Origin: an uncultured Gemmataceae bacterium | GTDB taxonomy: Bacteria > Planctomycetota > Planctomycetia > Gemmatales > Gemmataceae | DNA: 64,000 bases | Assembly: GCA_937923405.1 (NCBI GenBank) | Contig: CALDUY010000008.1 | Coordinates: 124,001 to 188,000, forward strand | Direction of reading: 5' to 3' | Part shown: positions 17,425-27,921 of the stretch, one piece after another | How positions within the stretch are numbered: position 1 is the stretch's first letter | Layout of the letters: each line of letters starts with the position of its first letter | The notes under the pieces: model-generated | The model's database searches: none | Seen by the model: the letters and a program-made list of their open reading frames with translations, nothing else | What the model was told of the DNA's origin: nothing | Made by a program: the position numbers and the translations under genes

Positions 17425-18912
17425 TCAGTTAAGATTCACATAGACGGTCTTAACCTCGGTGTAGAGCTGCAAGGCATATTCGCCCAGTTCGCGACCGATG
17501 CCCGACATCTTGAAGCCGCCGAACGGAGCCGCCGCATCGAACACATCGTAGCAGTTGATCCACACGGTGCCGGCTCGGAGGCCGTTGGCAATGCGGTGAG
17601 CCTTGCGAATGTCGCGCGTCCAAACGGCAGCGGCCAACCCGTAGAAAGTGCGATTGCCTCGTTGGATTACTTCGTCGATGTCCTTGAATTTCAAAATGTT
17701 CATCACCGGACCAAAGATCTCTTCGCGGGCAATCTTCATCTCATCGCGAACACCAGCGAAGACCGTCGGTTCGATGAAGTAGCCCTTGCTACCCACTCGA
17801 TTGCCACCAGTCAGCAGTTGCGCCCCTTCCTTCTTGCCTGACTCGATGTAGCCCATGATACGGTCGAACTGTTCTTGCGATACTTGCGGTCCCTGAGTAG
17901 TCTCCGGATCAAACGGATCGCCGACCTTTTGCGATTTGGCCTTCTGGAGCACTCGTTGAACAAATTCGTCGTGAATCTTCTCTTCGACGAACAGGCGACT
18001 ACCGGCACAGCAGCACTGCCCCTGATTGAAGAACAAGCCGAAGTACGCCCCTTCGACCGCCGCGTCGAGATCGCAGTCGGCAAAGACCACATTAGGTGAT
18101 TTGCCACCGAGCTCGAGGCTGACACGCTTGAGATTGCTGCGAGCAGCGGCCTCCATGATGATCTGCCCTGTTGAGCCTTCACCGGTAAACGCCACCTTGT
18201 CAATGTCCATGTGTCCGGAGATCGCCGCGCCAGCCGTCGGGCCGTATCCCGGAATCACGTTAATGACCCCATCCGGAAATCCCGCGTCTTGGGCCAGAGC
18301 AGCCACCCGCAGTGCGGTCAACGGCGTTTGTTCTGCCGGTTTCAGCACTACGGTGTTGCCCGTCGCCAGGGCCGGACCCCACTTCCAGGCTTGCATCAAC
18401 AGGGGAAAGTTCCACGGGATGATCTGACCAACGACGCCGACCGGCTCATGGCGTGTGTAGCAGAAATACTCGCCTTCCACCGGAATGGTCTTGCCGTGAT
18501 TTTTGTCGGCCCAGCCGGCATAATAGCGGTAACACTTGATCGTCAAGGCCAGGTCGGCGTTGTAAGCATCGCGATACGGTTTGCCGTTGTCCAGCGATTC
18601 TAGAGCGGCGAGTTCCTCGCGATGACTCTCGATTAAATCGGCGAGTTTGTGCAACAACCGTCCACGTTCAGCGGCAGACATTTTTGGCCAGGGGCCTTCC
18701 TCGAAGGCTTTTCGAGCCGCCTTGACGGCAAGATCGACATCGGCCTTATCTCCTTCGGCTACCTGGCAGATCACCTCGCCGGTCGCCGGGTTAATCGTGT
18801 CGAAGGTCTTGCCGGAAACGCTGTCAAGCCACTTCCCGCCGATGAACAGCGGTTGATCCTTGACCTGGGGCGGCTTGGGAGTACGAGCTTTCGGTTGAGT
18901 CGCGGTAGCCAT
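17425..18912 (-). CDS. Aldehyde dehydrogenase (ALDH2-like, NAD-dependent)
   Basis: A 495-residue enzyme that oxidises an aldehyde to the carboxylic acid. The catalytic cysteine lies in [17 protein letters not shown] (the middle Cys, about 301), and the general base is Glu267 in [11 protein letters not shown]. The NAD-binding motif FTGEGSTGQ is at 242-250, with PWNFPLLM (166-173) typical of the ALDH1/2 group. Length is normal for the family. The N-terminal 15 residues are Lys/Pro/Thr-rich and lie outside the usual fold. It stands alone with a hairpin below it, so the physiological aldehyde cannot be inferred from neighbours. Confidence 0.93.
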   Translation of the reverse strand: MATATQPKARTPKPPQVKDQPLFIGGKWLDSVSGKTFDTINPATGEVICQVAEGDKADVDLAVKAARKAFEEGPWPKMSAAERGRLLHKLADLIESHREELAALESLDNGKPYRDAYNADLALTIKCYRYYAGWADKNHGKTIPVEGEYFCYTRHEPVGVVGQIIPWNFPLLMQAWKWGPALATGNTVVLKPAEQTPLTALRVAALAQDAGFPDGVINVIPGYGPTAGAAISGHMDIDKVAFTGEGSTGQIIMEAAARSNLKRVSLELGGKSPNVVFADCDLDAAVEGAYFGLFFNQGQCCCAGSRLFVEEKIHDEFVQRVLQKAKSQKVGDPFDPETTQGPQVSQEQFDRIMGYIESGKKEGAQLLTGGNRVGSKGYFIEPTVFAGVRDEMKIAREEIFGPVMNILKFKDIDEVIQRGNRTFYGLAAAVWTRDIRKAHRIANGLRAGTVWINCYDVFDAAAPFGGFKMSGIGRELGEYALQLYTEVKTVYVNLN

Positions 18913-19105
18913 CGTTCGATCTCCTGGGAGAGCAGAAGAGGGGAGCCGGCTTCTTCACCGACATAAGGCAATTATCTGTCGTCGCTGGATCCCTGGCCAG
19001 CGTCATTTCCGTTTGAACTGACCTCGAATTATCCCCTTATCGCGGACGTCCTAGCCAAAGTGAAGCTATCATGAACATAGGCCCATCGAAGTGGGAGGAT
19101 CAGCG

Positions 19106-19378
19106 ATGAGTCAGAACGACCCCAACAAACGCTCAACGATGCTAACGGTATTCCTCGTCGCCATCTTGGGAGTCTTTATCCTGGGATTCATGATCCTCAT
19201 CACCGGTGGATTTTTTCTCTACGTCACTTTGGTCGTAGGCGTTATTGCTCTCATGGGCTGGGCGCATTACCTCGTTTGGGGCAAACTCTTGACCGAAAGA
19301 ACAGCCGGTGAGCGCGAGGAACACCAACTGCTCGAACGGATGCGCGAGCAGGAACTAGACAAGAAGCGGCCCCACTAG
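19106..19378 (+). CDS. Small two-helix membrane protein of unknown function
   Basis: A 90-residue protein. The ATG at 19106 is chosen because GGGAGG lies eight bases upstream. After a short polar N-terminus (SQNDPNKRST) come two adjacent hydrophobic helices at about 12-32 and 36-56, then a charged cytoplasmic helix rich in Glu, Arg and Lys (LTERTAGEREEHQLLERMRE) ending in KKRPH. This layout is common in small planctomycete membrane proteins of unknown role. It is the only plus-strand gene in the first 23 kb, lying between the divergent dehydrogenase and the convergent DsbD-like gene. No function can be assigned. Confidence 0.7.
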   Translation: MSQNDPNKRSTMLTVFLVAILGVFILGFMILITGGFFLYVTLVVGVIALMGWAHYLVWGKLLTERTAGEREEHQLLERMREQELDKKRPH

Positions 19379-19389
19379 ATCAAGCCAAC

Positions 19390-21561
19390 CTAGCGAGTAT
19401 TGAGAAACTCAATGAACGAAGGCACGTCGCCCTTATTAATCAGACCGATTTCTTGATTAAACACCCCAACGCTCTCAAAGGAATCCGCAGTTGGTCGGAT
19501 CAGGGCATACAACGGAAGTCCTCCACTTCCAAACGTCTCTTTGCGGAATTCTTTAGCTCCTTCAGCGTCGGGTTGTTGCGACTTGCCTGCTGGCACCGTG
19601 TCGGTGTACAGCTTCAGCAACACCAACTTGGAAAACGCCTCTTGCACGTCGGCTCGTGGGAAAATAGTTCGCTCGTTGACTTTACAATTTGTACAAGAGA
19701 TACCCGTAAAGTCGATGAAGATCAATTTCTTTTCGGCTCGTGCTTTACTCAAAGCCTCATCGAGGCTGGTCAACCACGGCTGTTGCTCGTTCGCTTCCGA
19801 CCCAGGAGCCGATTTACTCCCCGAGCCAGCGGAGGACGGTGTCACTTCGTTGTCGGGATCAGGAAGCAAAAAGCCATCGACCCAGGCATAAACTTTACCT
19901 CGCGATGGAATCTCTAGCGGATCCATTTTGAATATGCCAGGCATGAAGTACAGCCCTAAGCTTAGGAAGGTGCAAGCAAAGAGCAGGCGGGGCACGCCAA
20001 TATGCTCCGATACCTCATGATCGTGTGGCAATCGATAGAGGCCAAACAGATACATCGCACAGGCAAGGCTCGCCGCGGTGTAGCCGGCCATCGCAAGGTT
20101 GTAACTGATAAACTGGCCGTCCCCGGTCAGCAGTAATTCTCCAGTGCGAACGAACTTGATGACGGCGGCGAGTTCGAGAAAGCCCATCACCACCTTGATC
20201 GAGTTCATCCACGAACCTGCTCGCGGCATGGTTCGCAGTAAACCCGGAAACACCGCCAGCAGAAAGAAGGGAAACGCAAACGCTCCGGAAAAGGCGAACA
20301 CACTGAGAACACGGCGAATTTGAGCCTCCGCTCCAGTCTGCGTGGCCGCCGTCGCGATGAATCCGCCATAGATCGGCCCGACACAAGCGAAGCTGATGAT
20401 ACTGAACGTCAGAGCCATGAAGAACGCTCCGACTAGTCCTCCTTTGCCTTCCTGCGAAGCGGTCAGGTCTTGTAGCCATCCTGGTAGAGTGATGTCGTAC
20501 CAGCCTAGCAGGCTCAAAGCAAAGTAGAGAAACAACGCGCCGATGATGAAGTTCGTCAGCCAGTGATTGATAACATTGGTCAGCGTCTCCATGAGAACGA
20601 GTCCCCCCAGAGCCATGACCAGCATAATGGTTCCACTGTACACCAAAGCCATCAGCGTCGCCGAACCGCGTTGGGTTTCCGATTGCTTCAGGAAGAAGCT
20701 GACGGTGATTGGGATCATCGGAAACACACACGGAGTCAGTAGCGAAAGAAATCCGCCAACGATCGCCGTGACCACCGCCAAGTACAACGTCGCGGTTCCC
20801 TTCTTGCCGCCCGTTGAGGAGGATCCCGAGGAGGAGTTCCTCTCTCGGTTCGCTTTCCCTGATGAAGCTACAGCAGTCTCGACCGATTTCGCCGCCTTGG
20901 CCTGGCTAGGCAGAGGAACCACGGTCGGTTCCGGCTCTTTGACGTTGAGCCGATCGTTCATCGCCGCGCTTAACGGAACCACTTCACCAGCATCGATCGA
21001 TACAGGAATCGTGATCTCGGTTCGCTCATCGACGCACTGCGTGCTACAAACTTGGGCGTCTATCAGCAGACGCAGTGGAATCGTCTGTCCAGCTGGTGCG
21101 GTTGGTTTAACATAGACAGAGAGTGTCCAAGTGAAGGAATCCGGATGATAGAGATAGGAAATTTCCAAATCTTTATCGTGTTTCCATTTTGGCTCAGATT
21201 CTTCAATCGGATACAAGAGTTGAAACGTCTCATTTCCTCCCTGAAGTTGAACAATCGGGCGTTTTCCCTCTTGTTGCTCGGATTTTTTCGTCAACGGGTA
21301 AGTATGCCAACCCGGCATCGGCACCCCAACGATCCGAAGCACCAGCACTTCGCCTCGTTTGGCTTGGATCACTGACTTCGAGACGTTGTCGAAACGATTC
21401 AGTTCCGAGAACGGATCGATGGGGAAGGTCTTTCCTTGCACATGAACGGTAAATTCCAGGCGACGCTTGCTAGACTGCGCCGGCACGGCCTCCACTAGGA
21501 AAACTACAACTAGCAAGGTGCACAAGATCGATCGAACTAATCGCCGCCGGAAAACCAACAT
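19390..21561 (-). CDS. dsbD: DsbD-like thiol:disulfide interchange protein
   Basis: A 723-residue protein with the three DsbD parts in order. A signal peptide (1-29) leads into an exported N-terminal domain with a Cys pair (Cys172 and Cys176). Residues ~255-570 hold about eight membrane helices with Cys278 in TPCVFPM and Cys393 in FACVGP, the electron-relay cysteines of DsbD-beta. A C-terminal thioredoxin-like domain carries CTNC (623-626) in FTGISCTNCK. Known DsbD proteins move electrons from cytoplasmic thioredoxin to envelope thiol proteins. It lies 64 bases downstream of an exported thioredoxin/NHL protein on the same strand, a plausible electron acceptor. A Ser/Gly-rich linker (about 236-252) joins the first two parts. 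Confidence 0.9.
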   Translation of the reverse strand: MLVFRRRLVRSILCTLLVVVFLVEAVPAQSSKRRLEFTVHVQGKTFPIDPFSELNRFDNVSKSVIQAKRGEVLVLRIVGVPMPGWHTYPLTKKSEQQEGKRPIVQLQGGNETFQLLYPIEESEPKWKHDKDLEISYLYHPDSFTWTLSVYVKPTAPAGQTIPLRLLIDAQVCSTQCVDERTEITIPVSIDAGEVVPLSAAMNDRLNVKEPEPTVVPLPSQAKAAKSVETAVASSGKANRERNSSSGSSSTGGKKGTATLYLAVVTAIVGGFLSLLTPCVFPMIPITVSFFLKQSETQRGSATLMALVYSGTIMLVMALGGLVLMETLTNVINHWLTNFIIGALFLYFALSLLGWYDITLPGWLQDLTASQEGKGGLVGAFFMALTFSIISFACVGPIYGGFIATAATQTGAEAQIRRVLSVFAFSGAFAFPFFLLAVFPGLLRTMPRAGSWMNSIKVVMGFLELAAVIKFVRTGELLLTGDGQFISYNLAMAGYTAASLACAMYLFGLYRLPHDHEVSEHIGVPRLLFACTFLSLGLYFMPGIFKMDPLEIPSRGKVYAWVDGFLLPDPDNEVTPSSAGSGSKSAPGSEANEQQPWLTSLDEALSKARAEKKLIFIDFTGISCTNCKVNERTIFPRADVQEAFSKLVLLKLYTDTVPAGKSQQPDAEGAKEFRKETFGSGGLPLYALIRPTADSFESVGVFNQEIGLINKGDVPSFIEFLNTR

Positions 21562-21625
21562 AGCACGGATGTCCTTTACCTTGATTCAACGAAATCGTGT
21601 GACGCCGTTCCAGTCCCAGGGTGAC

Positions 21626-23263
21626 TCAACTTTCGGAAAGCTTTGGAGCCTCCACCCCCTGCAAATTCAGTGTGGAAACGTGCTTGGTGGACAGATCGAT
21701 GACTCGAATCCGGTGTGCGTTGGTGTCGGCCACATAGAGCTTGCCATCCGCGTAGTGAATCCCTGCGGGTTCGCTGAAAACAGGCGTGGCCAACCAGCCT
21801 TCCGCTTCCCCTCCAAGAAAGGTTTTACATTCACGGGTGAGCGGATCGAGCACCTTAATTTTGCTATTATATGTATCCGCAATATAGAGTTTTCCCGCGT
21901 GATAAGTCACTCCCAAAGCGTGCTGAAGTCGTACTTGATCACCGACTCCGTCCACATCGCCAAACTTAAACAGATCCTGACCGACCAGTGTGCGAACTTC
22001 GCCTCGACTTGTCAGCGGAATCGCCCGGATCGACGACGTTTCACTATCGGCCACCCAGAGCGTTTTACCATCGGTGGTCAAACCACTAGGTTGAGCAAAC
22101 CGTGAGCGATCTAACGGGCCATCGACGATGTCCTCGCCGCCGTCGCCAGCAAAGGCCGACACCTGATTTCTCGTCAGATCCATTACCCAAATTTGATGAT
22201 GGCCTGCCATCGCGATGTACAAGCGATTGCCCACCAGTAGCAGATCCCAAGGGCTGTTCAAGCCGACCTTTCGAGCTGGTCCGTCCCCATCGCGATCTCG
22301 GCCCTGTTCTCCGGTCCCAGCAACAGTCGAGACCCTTTCTTGCTTCAGATTCACGGCCCGGATTAGATGATTTTTCCGATCCGCGACATATAGTATGTCG
22401 TCGCGCAGTGCCATCCCTTGTGGGTCATTAAACTGTGCTGAATCGTAGGCTCCATCTCGGATACCTGGTTCGCCAGAACCGACTATCGCGATCTTCTTGC
22501 CGGTCAGATCCGTAATAACGATACGATGGTGCGTGCTGTCGGCGATAAAGAGGCGATTACTCTTGGGATCAGCTAGCACCTTGCCAGGGAAAAACAGGGA
22601 GCTGCCGCCCTCACTCTGACGGGCCAACTCAAACTTGATCGGCTTGGTATTAAGGGTTTTCTTCGCCTTATGAATTCGGATGAGGTTGGAGATTTCCTCG
22701 TCGAGCTCTTTGTAAAGACCTTCGCCGGACTCTCGCCAAACGATGTTGCCTTCAGGATCGATCAGCACCATGCTCGGCCAAGCGCGAGCGCCGTAAGCAC
22801 GCCAAATCGTCATGTTGGCATCGTTGACCACAGGATGAGCGATCTCATACCGCAGAATCGCTTTTCGGATAGCATCGGTATTTTTCTCGTTTTCGAACTT
22901 GGCACTATGAACACCGATCACCACCAGTTCATTCGGATACTTCTTCTCCAACTTGGCCAGATCGGGAAGAACGTGAATGCAGTTAATGCAACAAAATGTC
23001 CAGAAGTCGAGCAGCACGATCTTGCCACGAAGATCCTTGAGCCGGAGCGGCCCCGCGGTGTTCAACCAGGCGATACCACCTTCCAGTTCTGGGGCAGGCT
23101 CAAGGCGTTGAGTCACATTCCGAGCCACGGCGGCTTGCGATCGAGCAAGAATATCCACACGCCATCCAACGTAAGCTATGCCTGCAGTCAGGACGATCAG
23201 TGCTACCAAACCTACCTTCCACTGCAGCGCGATCAACGGCTTGCGATGTCGGGGAAAGGACAT
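21626..23263 (-). CDS. NHLRC2-like thioredoxin-NHL repeat protein, membrane-anchored
   Basis: A 545-residue protein. Residues ~16-34 are a single membrane anchor, so the rest is extracytoplasmic. Next comes a TlpA/thioredoxin-like domain with the motif CCINC (91-95) in LLDFWTFCCINCIHVLPDL, the same unusual CCINC found in NHLRC2 proteins. From about residue 230 to the end there are NHL beta-propeller repeats (for example NRLFIADSTHHRIVI and GKLYIADTYNSKIKV). The family links a thiol-redox domain to a propeller whose ligand is unknown. It precedes the DsbD-like gene, from which it could draw electrons. GGAG lies nine bases before the ATG and a candidate promoter lies 80 bases upstream. Confidence 0.88.
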   Translation of the reverse strand: MSFPRHRKPLIALQWKVGLVALIVLTAGIAYVGWRVDILARSQAAVARNVTQRLEPAPELEGGIAWLNTAGPLRLKDLRGKIVLLDFWTFCCINCIHVLPDLAKLEKKYPNELVVIGVHSAKFENEKNTDAIRKAILRYEIAHPVVNDANMTIWRAYGARAWPSMVLIDPEGNIVWRESGEGLYKELDEEISNLIRIHKAKKTLNTKPIKFELARQSEGGSSLFFPGKVLADPKSNRLFIADSTHHRIVITDLTGKKIAIVGSGEPGIRDGAYDSAQFNDPQGMALRDDILYVADRKNHLIRAVNLKQERVSTVAGTGEQGRDRDGDGPARKVGLNSPWDLLLVGNRLYIAMAGHHQIWVMDLTRNQVSAFAGDGGEDIVDGPLDRSRFAQPSGLTTDGKTLWVADSETSSIRAIPLTSRGEVRTLVGQDLFKFGDVDGVGDQVRLQHALGVTYHAGKLYIADTYNSKIKVLDPLTRECKTFLGGEAEGWLATPVFSEPAGIHYADGKLYVADTNAHRIRVIDLSTKHVSTLNLQGVEAPKLSES

Positions 23264-23342
23264 TTTGATTCTCCTGCTCGAAAGGATCGGCTAATACGTT
23301 GGCGAGGGCAAGAAGTTACTCGTTCTCTCTTGCCGTTGAGTT

Positions 23343-23370
23343 ATTTTAAGTCTGCTACCTACTCGTCAAC
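23343..23370 (-). promoter_or_regulatory. Candidate sigma70-type promoter for the thioredoxin-NHL/DsbD genes
   Basis: Reading the minus strand, TTGACG (23370-23365) and TAAAAT (23348-23343) are separated by 16 bases and lie 80 bases above the ATG at 23263. Judged from hexamer matches only. Confidence 0.4.
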
Positions 23371-23509
23371 CAGAGAGATCGTTCGAGGTGCTAGACGCAA
23401 GGGCGAATCCAGGCATTCAGCCTGTGCTTGACCGAAACCAGACTCCGATCTACCGTGAACCCAAACTGAACTAATTTTTTTACACCGACTAATCTACAGG
23501 GAACCAGGC

Positions 23510-26500
23510 ATGTCAACCGGCGATTCACCGCGATCCGAGAGTTCAGACGCCCTTTCCATCTCACCTTCGGGACCTTCTCCGTCAGAAGCCATCACGAACA
23601 GCCCGGCGGAGCGGATCGAGTTAGCGCCGATTCCTGCCGCTACGCCTTCCCCTGTATCCGAATCGTTTCTTGGCCGAATTCGCGGACTAGACCGCATTTT
23701 GATGATTCTGCTCCTGGCGTTTGCTTTCCTGTCAGCGTCGTTCAAAGCTGCCAACTCCGACATTTTCATGCACCTGGCCTCGGGGCGACACCTGTTCCAG
23801 GGAGGAAAAGATCGCTTCTCGGGTGCCATTCGTTCCTTCGCAATCTCCGAACCAAGCGTCAACTCCTCTTGGTTGTTTGATGGTCTTGTGTATCAGATCT
23901 ACTCCATAAGCGATCATGGCGATGTGATTCTCGTAGCCTTCAAAGCAGCCTTAATTGTTTTCGTGGCTTGGTTGCTCGTTCGTACAGGATCACAAGAGAA
24001 TCACTCTCGATGGATTCCGATCGTCTTGGCGACAATAGGCATTCTTGCCTTAAGTCAACGAGCTTTATTGCAACCGACCATCGTATCGATGGTGCTGCTC
24101 GCTTGCACGATCTGCATACTCGCCTATGCAAAAAAGACGCCGAAATGGCTTTGGGCACTTCCGGCATTACAAATCTGCTGGGTCAACTCAGATGGTTGGT
24201 TTTTCCTTGGCCCCCTCACGGTAGTGCTTTTCACCCTCGGAGAAACAATTCAACGACAATTACAACGAGAAGACGAATCTTCTACTAACAATTCCCTCGG
24301 TCAACTTGGAGTGATTACCGTTCTGACCTTGCTTGCTTGCTTGGTCAATCCTTTTGGAATACAAGTATTTTACTCATTACCACCTGGGCTATTGCACTCT
24401 GGTGGTATGAGTATCTTCAAAAATGATCCTGCATTTTCCAATTATTTTGTTTCACCATTTGAGAGACGCTATTTCTCTCCCTATCTTGGTCTTTCCTCGA
24501 CAGGGATTGCTTATTTCGTCTTGCTAGCAATTAGCTTATTCTCGTTCGTGGCATCAATCAAAGTTCAATCGGATCGATTTCCGCTATGGCGTGGGCTGGT
24601 ATGGATTCCTTTTGTTGCCCTGAGTGCCTGGAACTATCGCGCGATTCCATTTTTTGCGATAATTGCTGCTCCGATCACCGCGTTAAATTTGCTTGAATTA
24701 TTGCCCAACTGGAAGTCACCATTGGCTTATGAAAAAACCGGTGAGCGTCGTTGGGCCGTTCAAGGACGTGTCTTCTCGATGCTAATCGGAGTGCTACTGC
24801 TTGCATTAACTATTCCTGGCTGGACGCAAGCGATGCCACATTATCGCCGACAGGTCGGTTGGGGAATCGAGATAGACCCTTCCTTACGCGATGCCTGCCT
24901 GACGATCAAATCCTGGCAAGAAAGTGAGAATTGGTGGATTGACCAAAATGGCGAAAAACTCGGTCGAACGTGGTACAACACTTCTCCCGACGCAGCCTAC
25001 TACATGGCTTGGTTCTGTCCCGGAGAACAAACCTACATCGATAGTCGTCTTTCTCTGTTCCAATCGGTGGCTGAAGAAGCGGAATCGGTACGCAAAAGTA
25101 TCACAGGAGAAGATGCCCTCACCTCAGGTAGCAACCTGACACGCATTCCCGCCTGGCAAAAGGTGTTCGCCAAGTATCCAGTCGATTTCGTTTTCTTTCA
25201 TCATCATGATCTGTCGCGATTCAATCTCGGACTAGCCACTCTCGGACGATTTTTCAACGGTCCAACAGAATTTGTTCCTTGTCAGGTGAAAGGTTCGTCG
25301 GCCATTTTCGCTTGGCATAATCCCAATGGCAAACCTAGAGTTTCCGTTCCACCAGCGGATTTCAATGCACAGGCCTTTGGCCAAGCAGTTGAGCCAGCAC
25401 CGGACCGCCCGGTATTAAGAACGACTACCGAATGGTGGCAAGAACTACTACGAGGAGAAGCTCCTACTCCTTACGAGACCCTAACCGCGGTTCAACACAA
25501 ACTTCGCTTTGATGCACTGGTAAATCGCTACGAGGCGGAGAATAATCAGGGCTGGATCTCAGCACAATTGAGTTCTCTGATTGGATTTGCTGGCTCACCG
25601 AATGGTCCACTCGTTGGTGGAACCTATCTGCCCATGCGCATGCAGATTACCTGGCTGAACCTCGGGGCACAGACCGACATTGACAATGCTGCCCGCGATC
25701 TACAGATGAATTATCTCCGCGCCCAAGATCATGGACCTGTGGCTTCGCTTTATCTCGCCATTCGAGCGGCCAGACAGGGATTGACTGTCAATCCTGATGA
25801 TGTCATCAGTCGATTGTATTTAGCAGAATCCTATACTCGATTAACTTATCGTACTCGCGAGCGCAGTAGGATTGTCAATCTATTTGCACAAGCACAAATG
25901 ATTCGACAATCACAAGTGGCCTCGGCATTGCAATCTATATTAACCATCACTGATCGCCCTGAACAATTACGTGCAGCGCATGAATTACTGATTGGTGTCT
26001 ATCAAGAACCGATGTACTTCGATTTGCAAGTTAAACATCTTGCCGAGTTCGTAAAGTTGGTCAAAAAAGTTGGGCCTTCAATTCCCGTGACAGATAAGGA
26101 ATTAGATGGCTACATCAAGGCGATTGAGGCCGAGTTAAAAAAGAAAACGACCGAACTTCGCCAGCGACAGGAGAATTTTGAATTACAGTCGGCCAACAAA
26201 CCCGTGTTAGAACGAGCTAACATCGCTTTGGCAAATGGCCTCTCGGAAACAGCGTTGAACGTGCTAAATCGAGCCGATCCAAAAGATTTAATCGATCGCA
26301 TGAATCCGCATGAAATGCCCGGAGCGACCATGCTGGTTAGCCTTCTACTGGCCATGGGCCGAACTGACGAGGCTCGCATTCGGATGTACGGCGACGCCTC
26401 GCCCGACGATCGCACCATCGAACGCAGCTTCGGCATGCATCGATTAGGCATGCCAGCCTTCGAGTGGTTCGAGACCCAGCTGGGAGCCTCGACAGGAGAC

Positions 26501-26980
26501 TATGAACTCGCCGATCGAGGACTAGCTTCGGCTTTGGAAAAAACCTCGCTACTTTATTCCGCGATTCTTTCTGAACTGCGTATGGTTCCCAAGGAAAAAA
26601 TCGCCAGCATTGCCTCCCGCGAAGGAGTAGCAGCCGCCTTTGCTGGTTCGTTGCTTTTGCGCGAAATGCAGTATGCCACAGGCACTCCCTATGTCCCCTT
26701 ACGGCGAGTGATGATCTTGCACGATCCCGGCGCTCGTCAGTTGACCGCTCAGTACGCGCGAATTCTTTGGGGCGTATATGAACAAGAGGCGAATTTGTGG
26801 ACGCTTCGTGCTTGGCTGGCTCTGGAACAAGGCAAACTCGATAAGGCTCGTGAATATGCTGAGAAGGCGGTCGCCCTCGCGGAATCGCCAACCGACAGCA
26901 GCGTTGTTGTGCTGTTTCAGTCGCGACCACTGACCGAATTGATTCTCGATCTTCTGGAGAACCCTAACCAGCGAAATTGA
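23510..26980 (+). CDS. Large membrane protein, GT-C-like N-terminal region with helical repeat C-terminus
   Basis: A 1,156-residue protein with no certain family. Residues 1-55 are Ser/Pro-rich and polar. About 61-470 hold roughly ten membrane helices; the first loop has SDIFMHLASGRHLFQ and later SSWLFDGLVYQIY, a pattern (acidic residue, short His-containing helix, then a W-L-x-D stretch) like that of GT-C-type polytopic glycosyltransferases. A luminal/periplasmic domain follows (about 470-640). From ~700 to the end the chain is all-helical with TPR-like pairs (ALANGLSETALNVLNRADPK; RAWLALEQGKLDKAREYAEK). It stands alone between a divergent redox gene and dcd. An envelope glycosylation role is only a guess; its central part is A+T-richer than its neighbours. 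Confidence 0.7.
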   Translation: MSTGDSPRSESSDALSISPSGPSPSEAITNSPAERIELAPIPAATPSPVSESFLGRIRGLDRILMILLLAFAFLSASFKAANSDIFMHLASGRHLFQGGKDRFSGAIRSFAISEPSVNSSWLFDGLVYQIYSISDHGDVILVAFKAALIVFVAWLLVRTGSQENHSRWIPIVLATIGILALSQRALLQPTIVSMVLLACTICILAYAKKTPKWLWALPALQICWVNSDGWFFLGPLTVVLFTLGETIQRQLQREDESSTNNSLGQLGVITVLTLLACLVNPFGIQVFYSLPPGLLHSGGMSIFKNDPAFSNYFVSPFERRYFSPYLGLSSTGIAYFVLLAISLFSFVASIKVQSDRFPLWRGLVWIPFVALSAWNYRAIPFFAIIAAPITALNLLELLPNWKSPLAYEKTGERRWAVQGRVFSMLIGVLLLALTIPGWTQAMPHYRRQVGWGIEIDPSLRDACLTIKSWQESENWWIDQNGEKLGRTWYNTSPDAAYYMAWFCPGEQTYIDSRLSLFQSVAEEAESVRKSITGEDALTSGSNLTRIPAWQKVFAKYPVDFVFFHHHDLSRFNLGLATLGRFFNGPTEFVPCQVKGSSAIFAWHNPNGKPRVSVPPADFNAQAFGQAVEPAPDRPVLRTTTEWWQELLRGEAPTPYETLTAVQHKLRFDALVNRYEAENNQGWISAQLSSLIGFAGSPNGPLVGGTYLPMRMQITWLNLGAQTDIDNAARDLQMNYLRAQDHGPVASLYLAIRAARQGLTVNPDDVISRLYLAESYTRLTYRTRERSRIVNLFAQAQMIRQSQVASALQSILTITDRPEQLRAAHELLIGVYQEPMYFDLQVKHLAEFVKLVKKVGPSIPVTDKELDGYIKAIEAELKKKTTELRQRQENFELQSANKPVLERANIALANGLSETALNVLNRADPKDLIDRMNPHEMPGATMLVSLLLAMGRTDEARIRMYGDASPDDRTIERSFGMHRLGMPAFEWFETQLGASTGDYELADRGLASALEKTSLLYSAILSELRMVPKEKIASIASREGVAAAFAGSLLLREMQYATGTPYVPLRRVMILHDPGARQLTAQYARILWGVYEQEANLWTLRAWLALEQGKLDKAREYAEKAVALAESPTDSSVVVLFQSRPLTELILDLLENPNQRN

Positions 26981-27088
26981 TTCCGCGACTGCTTAGCCTA
27001 GCCAAACTAAGAAAAGAATTCCGATTGTTTCGCCAGGGAAAAAATGGCAAACTGCGGAATCAATCTTCGCTTCATGGAGGAAGAGCCT

Positions 27089-27643
27089 ATGGGCGTGCTA
27101 CCGGACTGGATGATCGAACGGGACATCAAAATCGACCCCTTCGCTGATGCCACTCCGCGCCCAGGAGTAATCTCGTATGGAGTCTCTAGCTACGGCTACG
27201 ATGTTCGCGTAGGTCGCAAGTTCAAAATTTTCACTAATGCTCGTTGTGCCGTGGTCGACCCTAAGCATTTCGACCCGGCCTCATTCGTAGACATTGAGGC
27301 GGATCACTGCCTCATCCCGCCAAACAGCTTTGCCCTCGCCGAAACCGTCGAGTACATGGAAATACCACGGAATATCATCGCCATCTGCGTGGGAAAAAGC
27401 ACTTATGCTCGTTGTGGAATCATTGTCAATGTCACCCCGCTAGAACCAGAATGGCGCGGTAAAGTGACGATCGAGATTTCCAACACCACCCCGCTGCCGG
27501 CAAAGATTTATGCGGGAGAAGGCATCGCTCAGATTCTGTTTTTCAAGACAGAAGACGTCTGCAAAATCAGCTATGGCGACAAGAAAGGCAAATATCAGGA
27601 TCAGCCAGGATTGACGTTACCCTTTGTTCAGGGAAAAGGCTAA
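27089..27643 (+). CDS. dcd: dCTP deaminase
   Basis: A 184-residue enzyme that deaminates dCTP to dUTP, feeding dTMP synthesis. The start ATG at 27089 follows GGAGGAAG by six bases; a longer in-frame start at 27044 lacks this. The substrate-site loop [10 protein letters not shown] and the catalytic-glutamate region [16 protein letters not shown] match the Dcd trimer fold, as does [16 protein letters not shown] near the N-terminus. Length is normal for the family (about 180-195). It sits upstream of the B12-dependent ribonucleotide reductase, which makes its substrate class, though a 278-base gap separates them. The mono-functional deaminase is likelier than the bifunctional dUTP-producing form, but that cannot be settled by eye. 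Confidence 0.9.
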   Translation: MGVLPDWMIERDIKIDPFADATPRPGVISYGVSSYGYDVRVGRKFKIFTNARCAVVDPKHFDPASFVDIEADHCLIPPNSFALAETVEYMEIPRNIIAICVGKSTYARCGIIVNVTPLEPEWRGKVTIEISNTTPLPAKIYAGEGIAQILFFKTEDVCKISYGDKKGKYQDQPGLTLPFVQGKG

Positions 27644-27921
27644 GGTTGCCTCAAAACCTGCTCTTGAAACGTGGACATTCGCTCTGTACTGTACAAATTA
27701 TAACTGAATGTGGATTTTGCGGAACCTATCAACGCATCTTGAGGAAGAGGTTATTCTCAGCGTAACGACCCTGCAGAGGCGAAGTCAGAAAACCTGGGGA
27801 GAAATCTGGGACCGCCCTCGATAGTTCTTCGCGAATCCAGCAAAAAATAGTTTGCCACGCGATTAGCCCCAGTTAGGTCGTTGGACACGACGTATAGTTA
27901 CCCTCTGAACTTTGGTGACCC

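Noticed and set aside
27644..27921. Possible cobalamin riboswitch before nrdJ
   Set aside because: I found no GCCACTG-like B12 box; only a 6-bp GCGAAG/CTTCGC pair (27779-27784 with 27827-27832), too weak to call.
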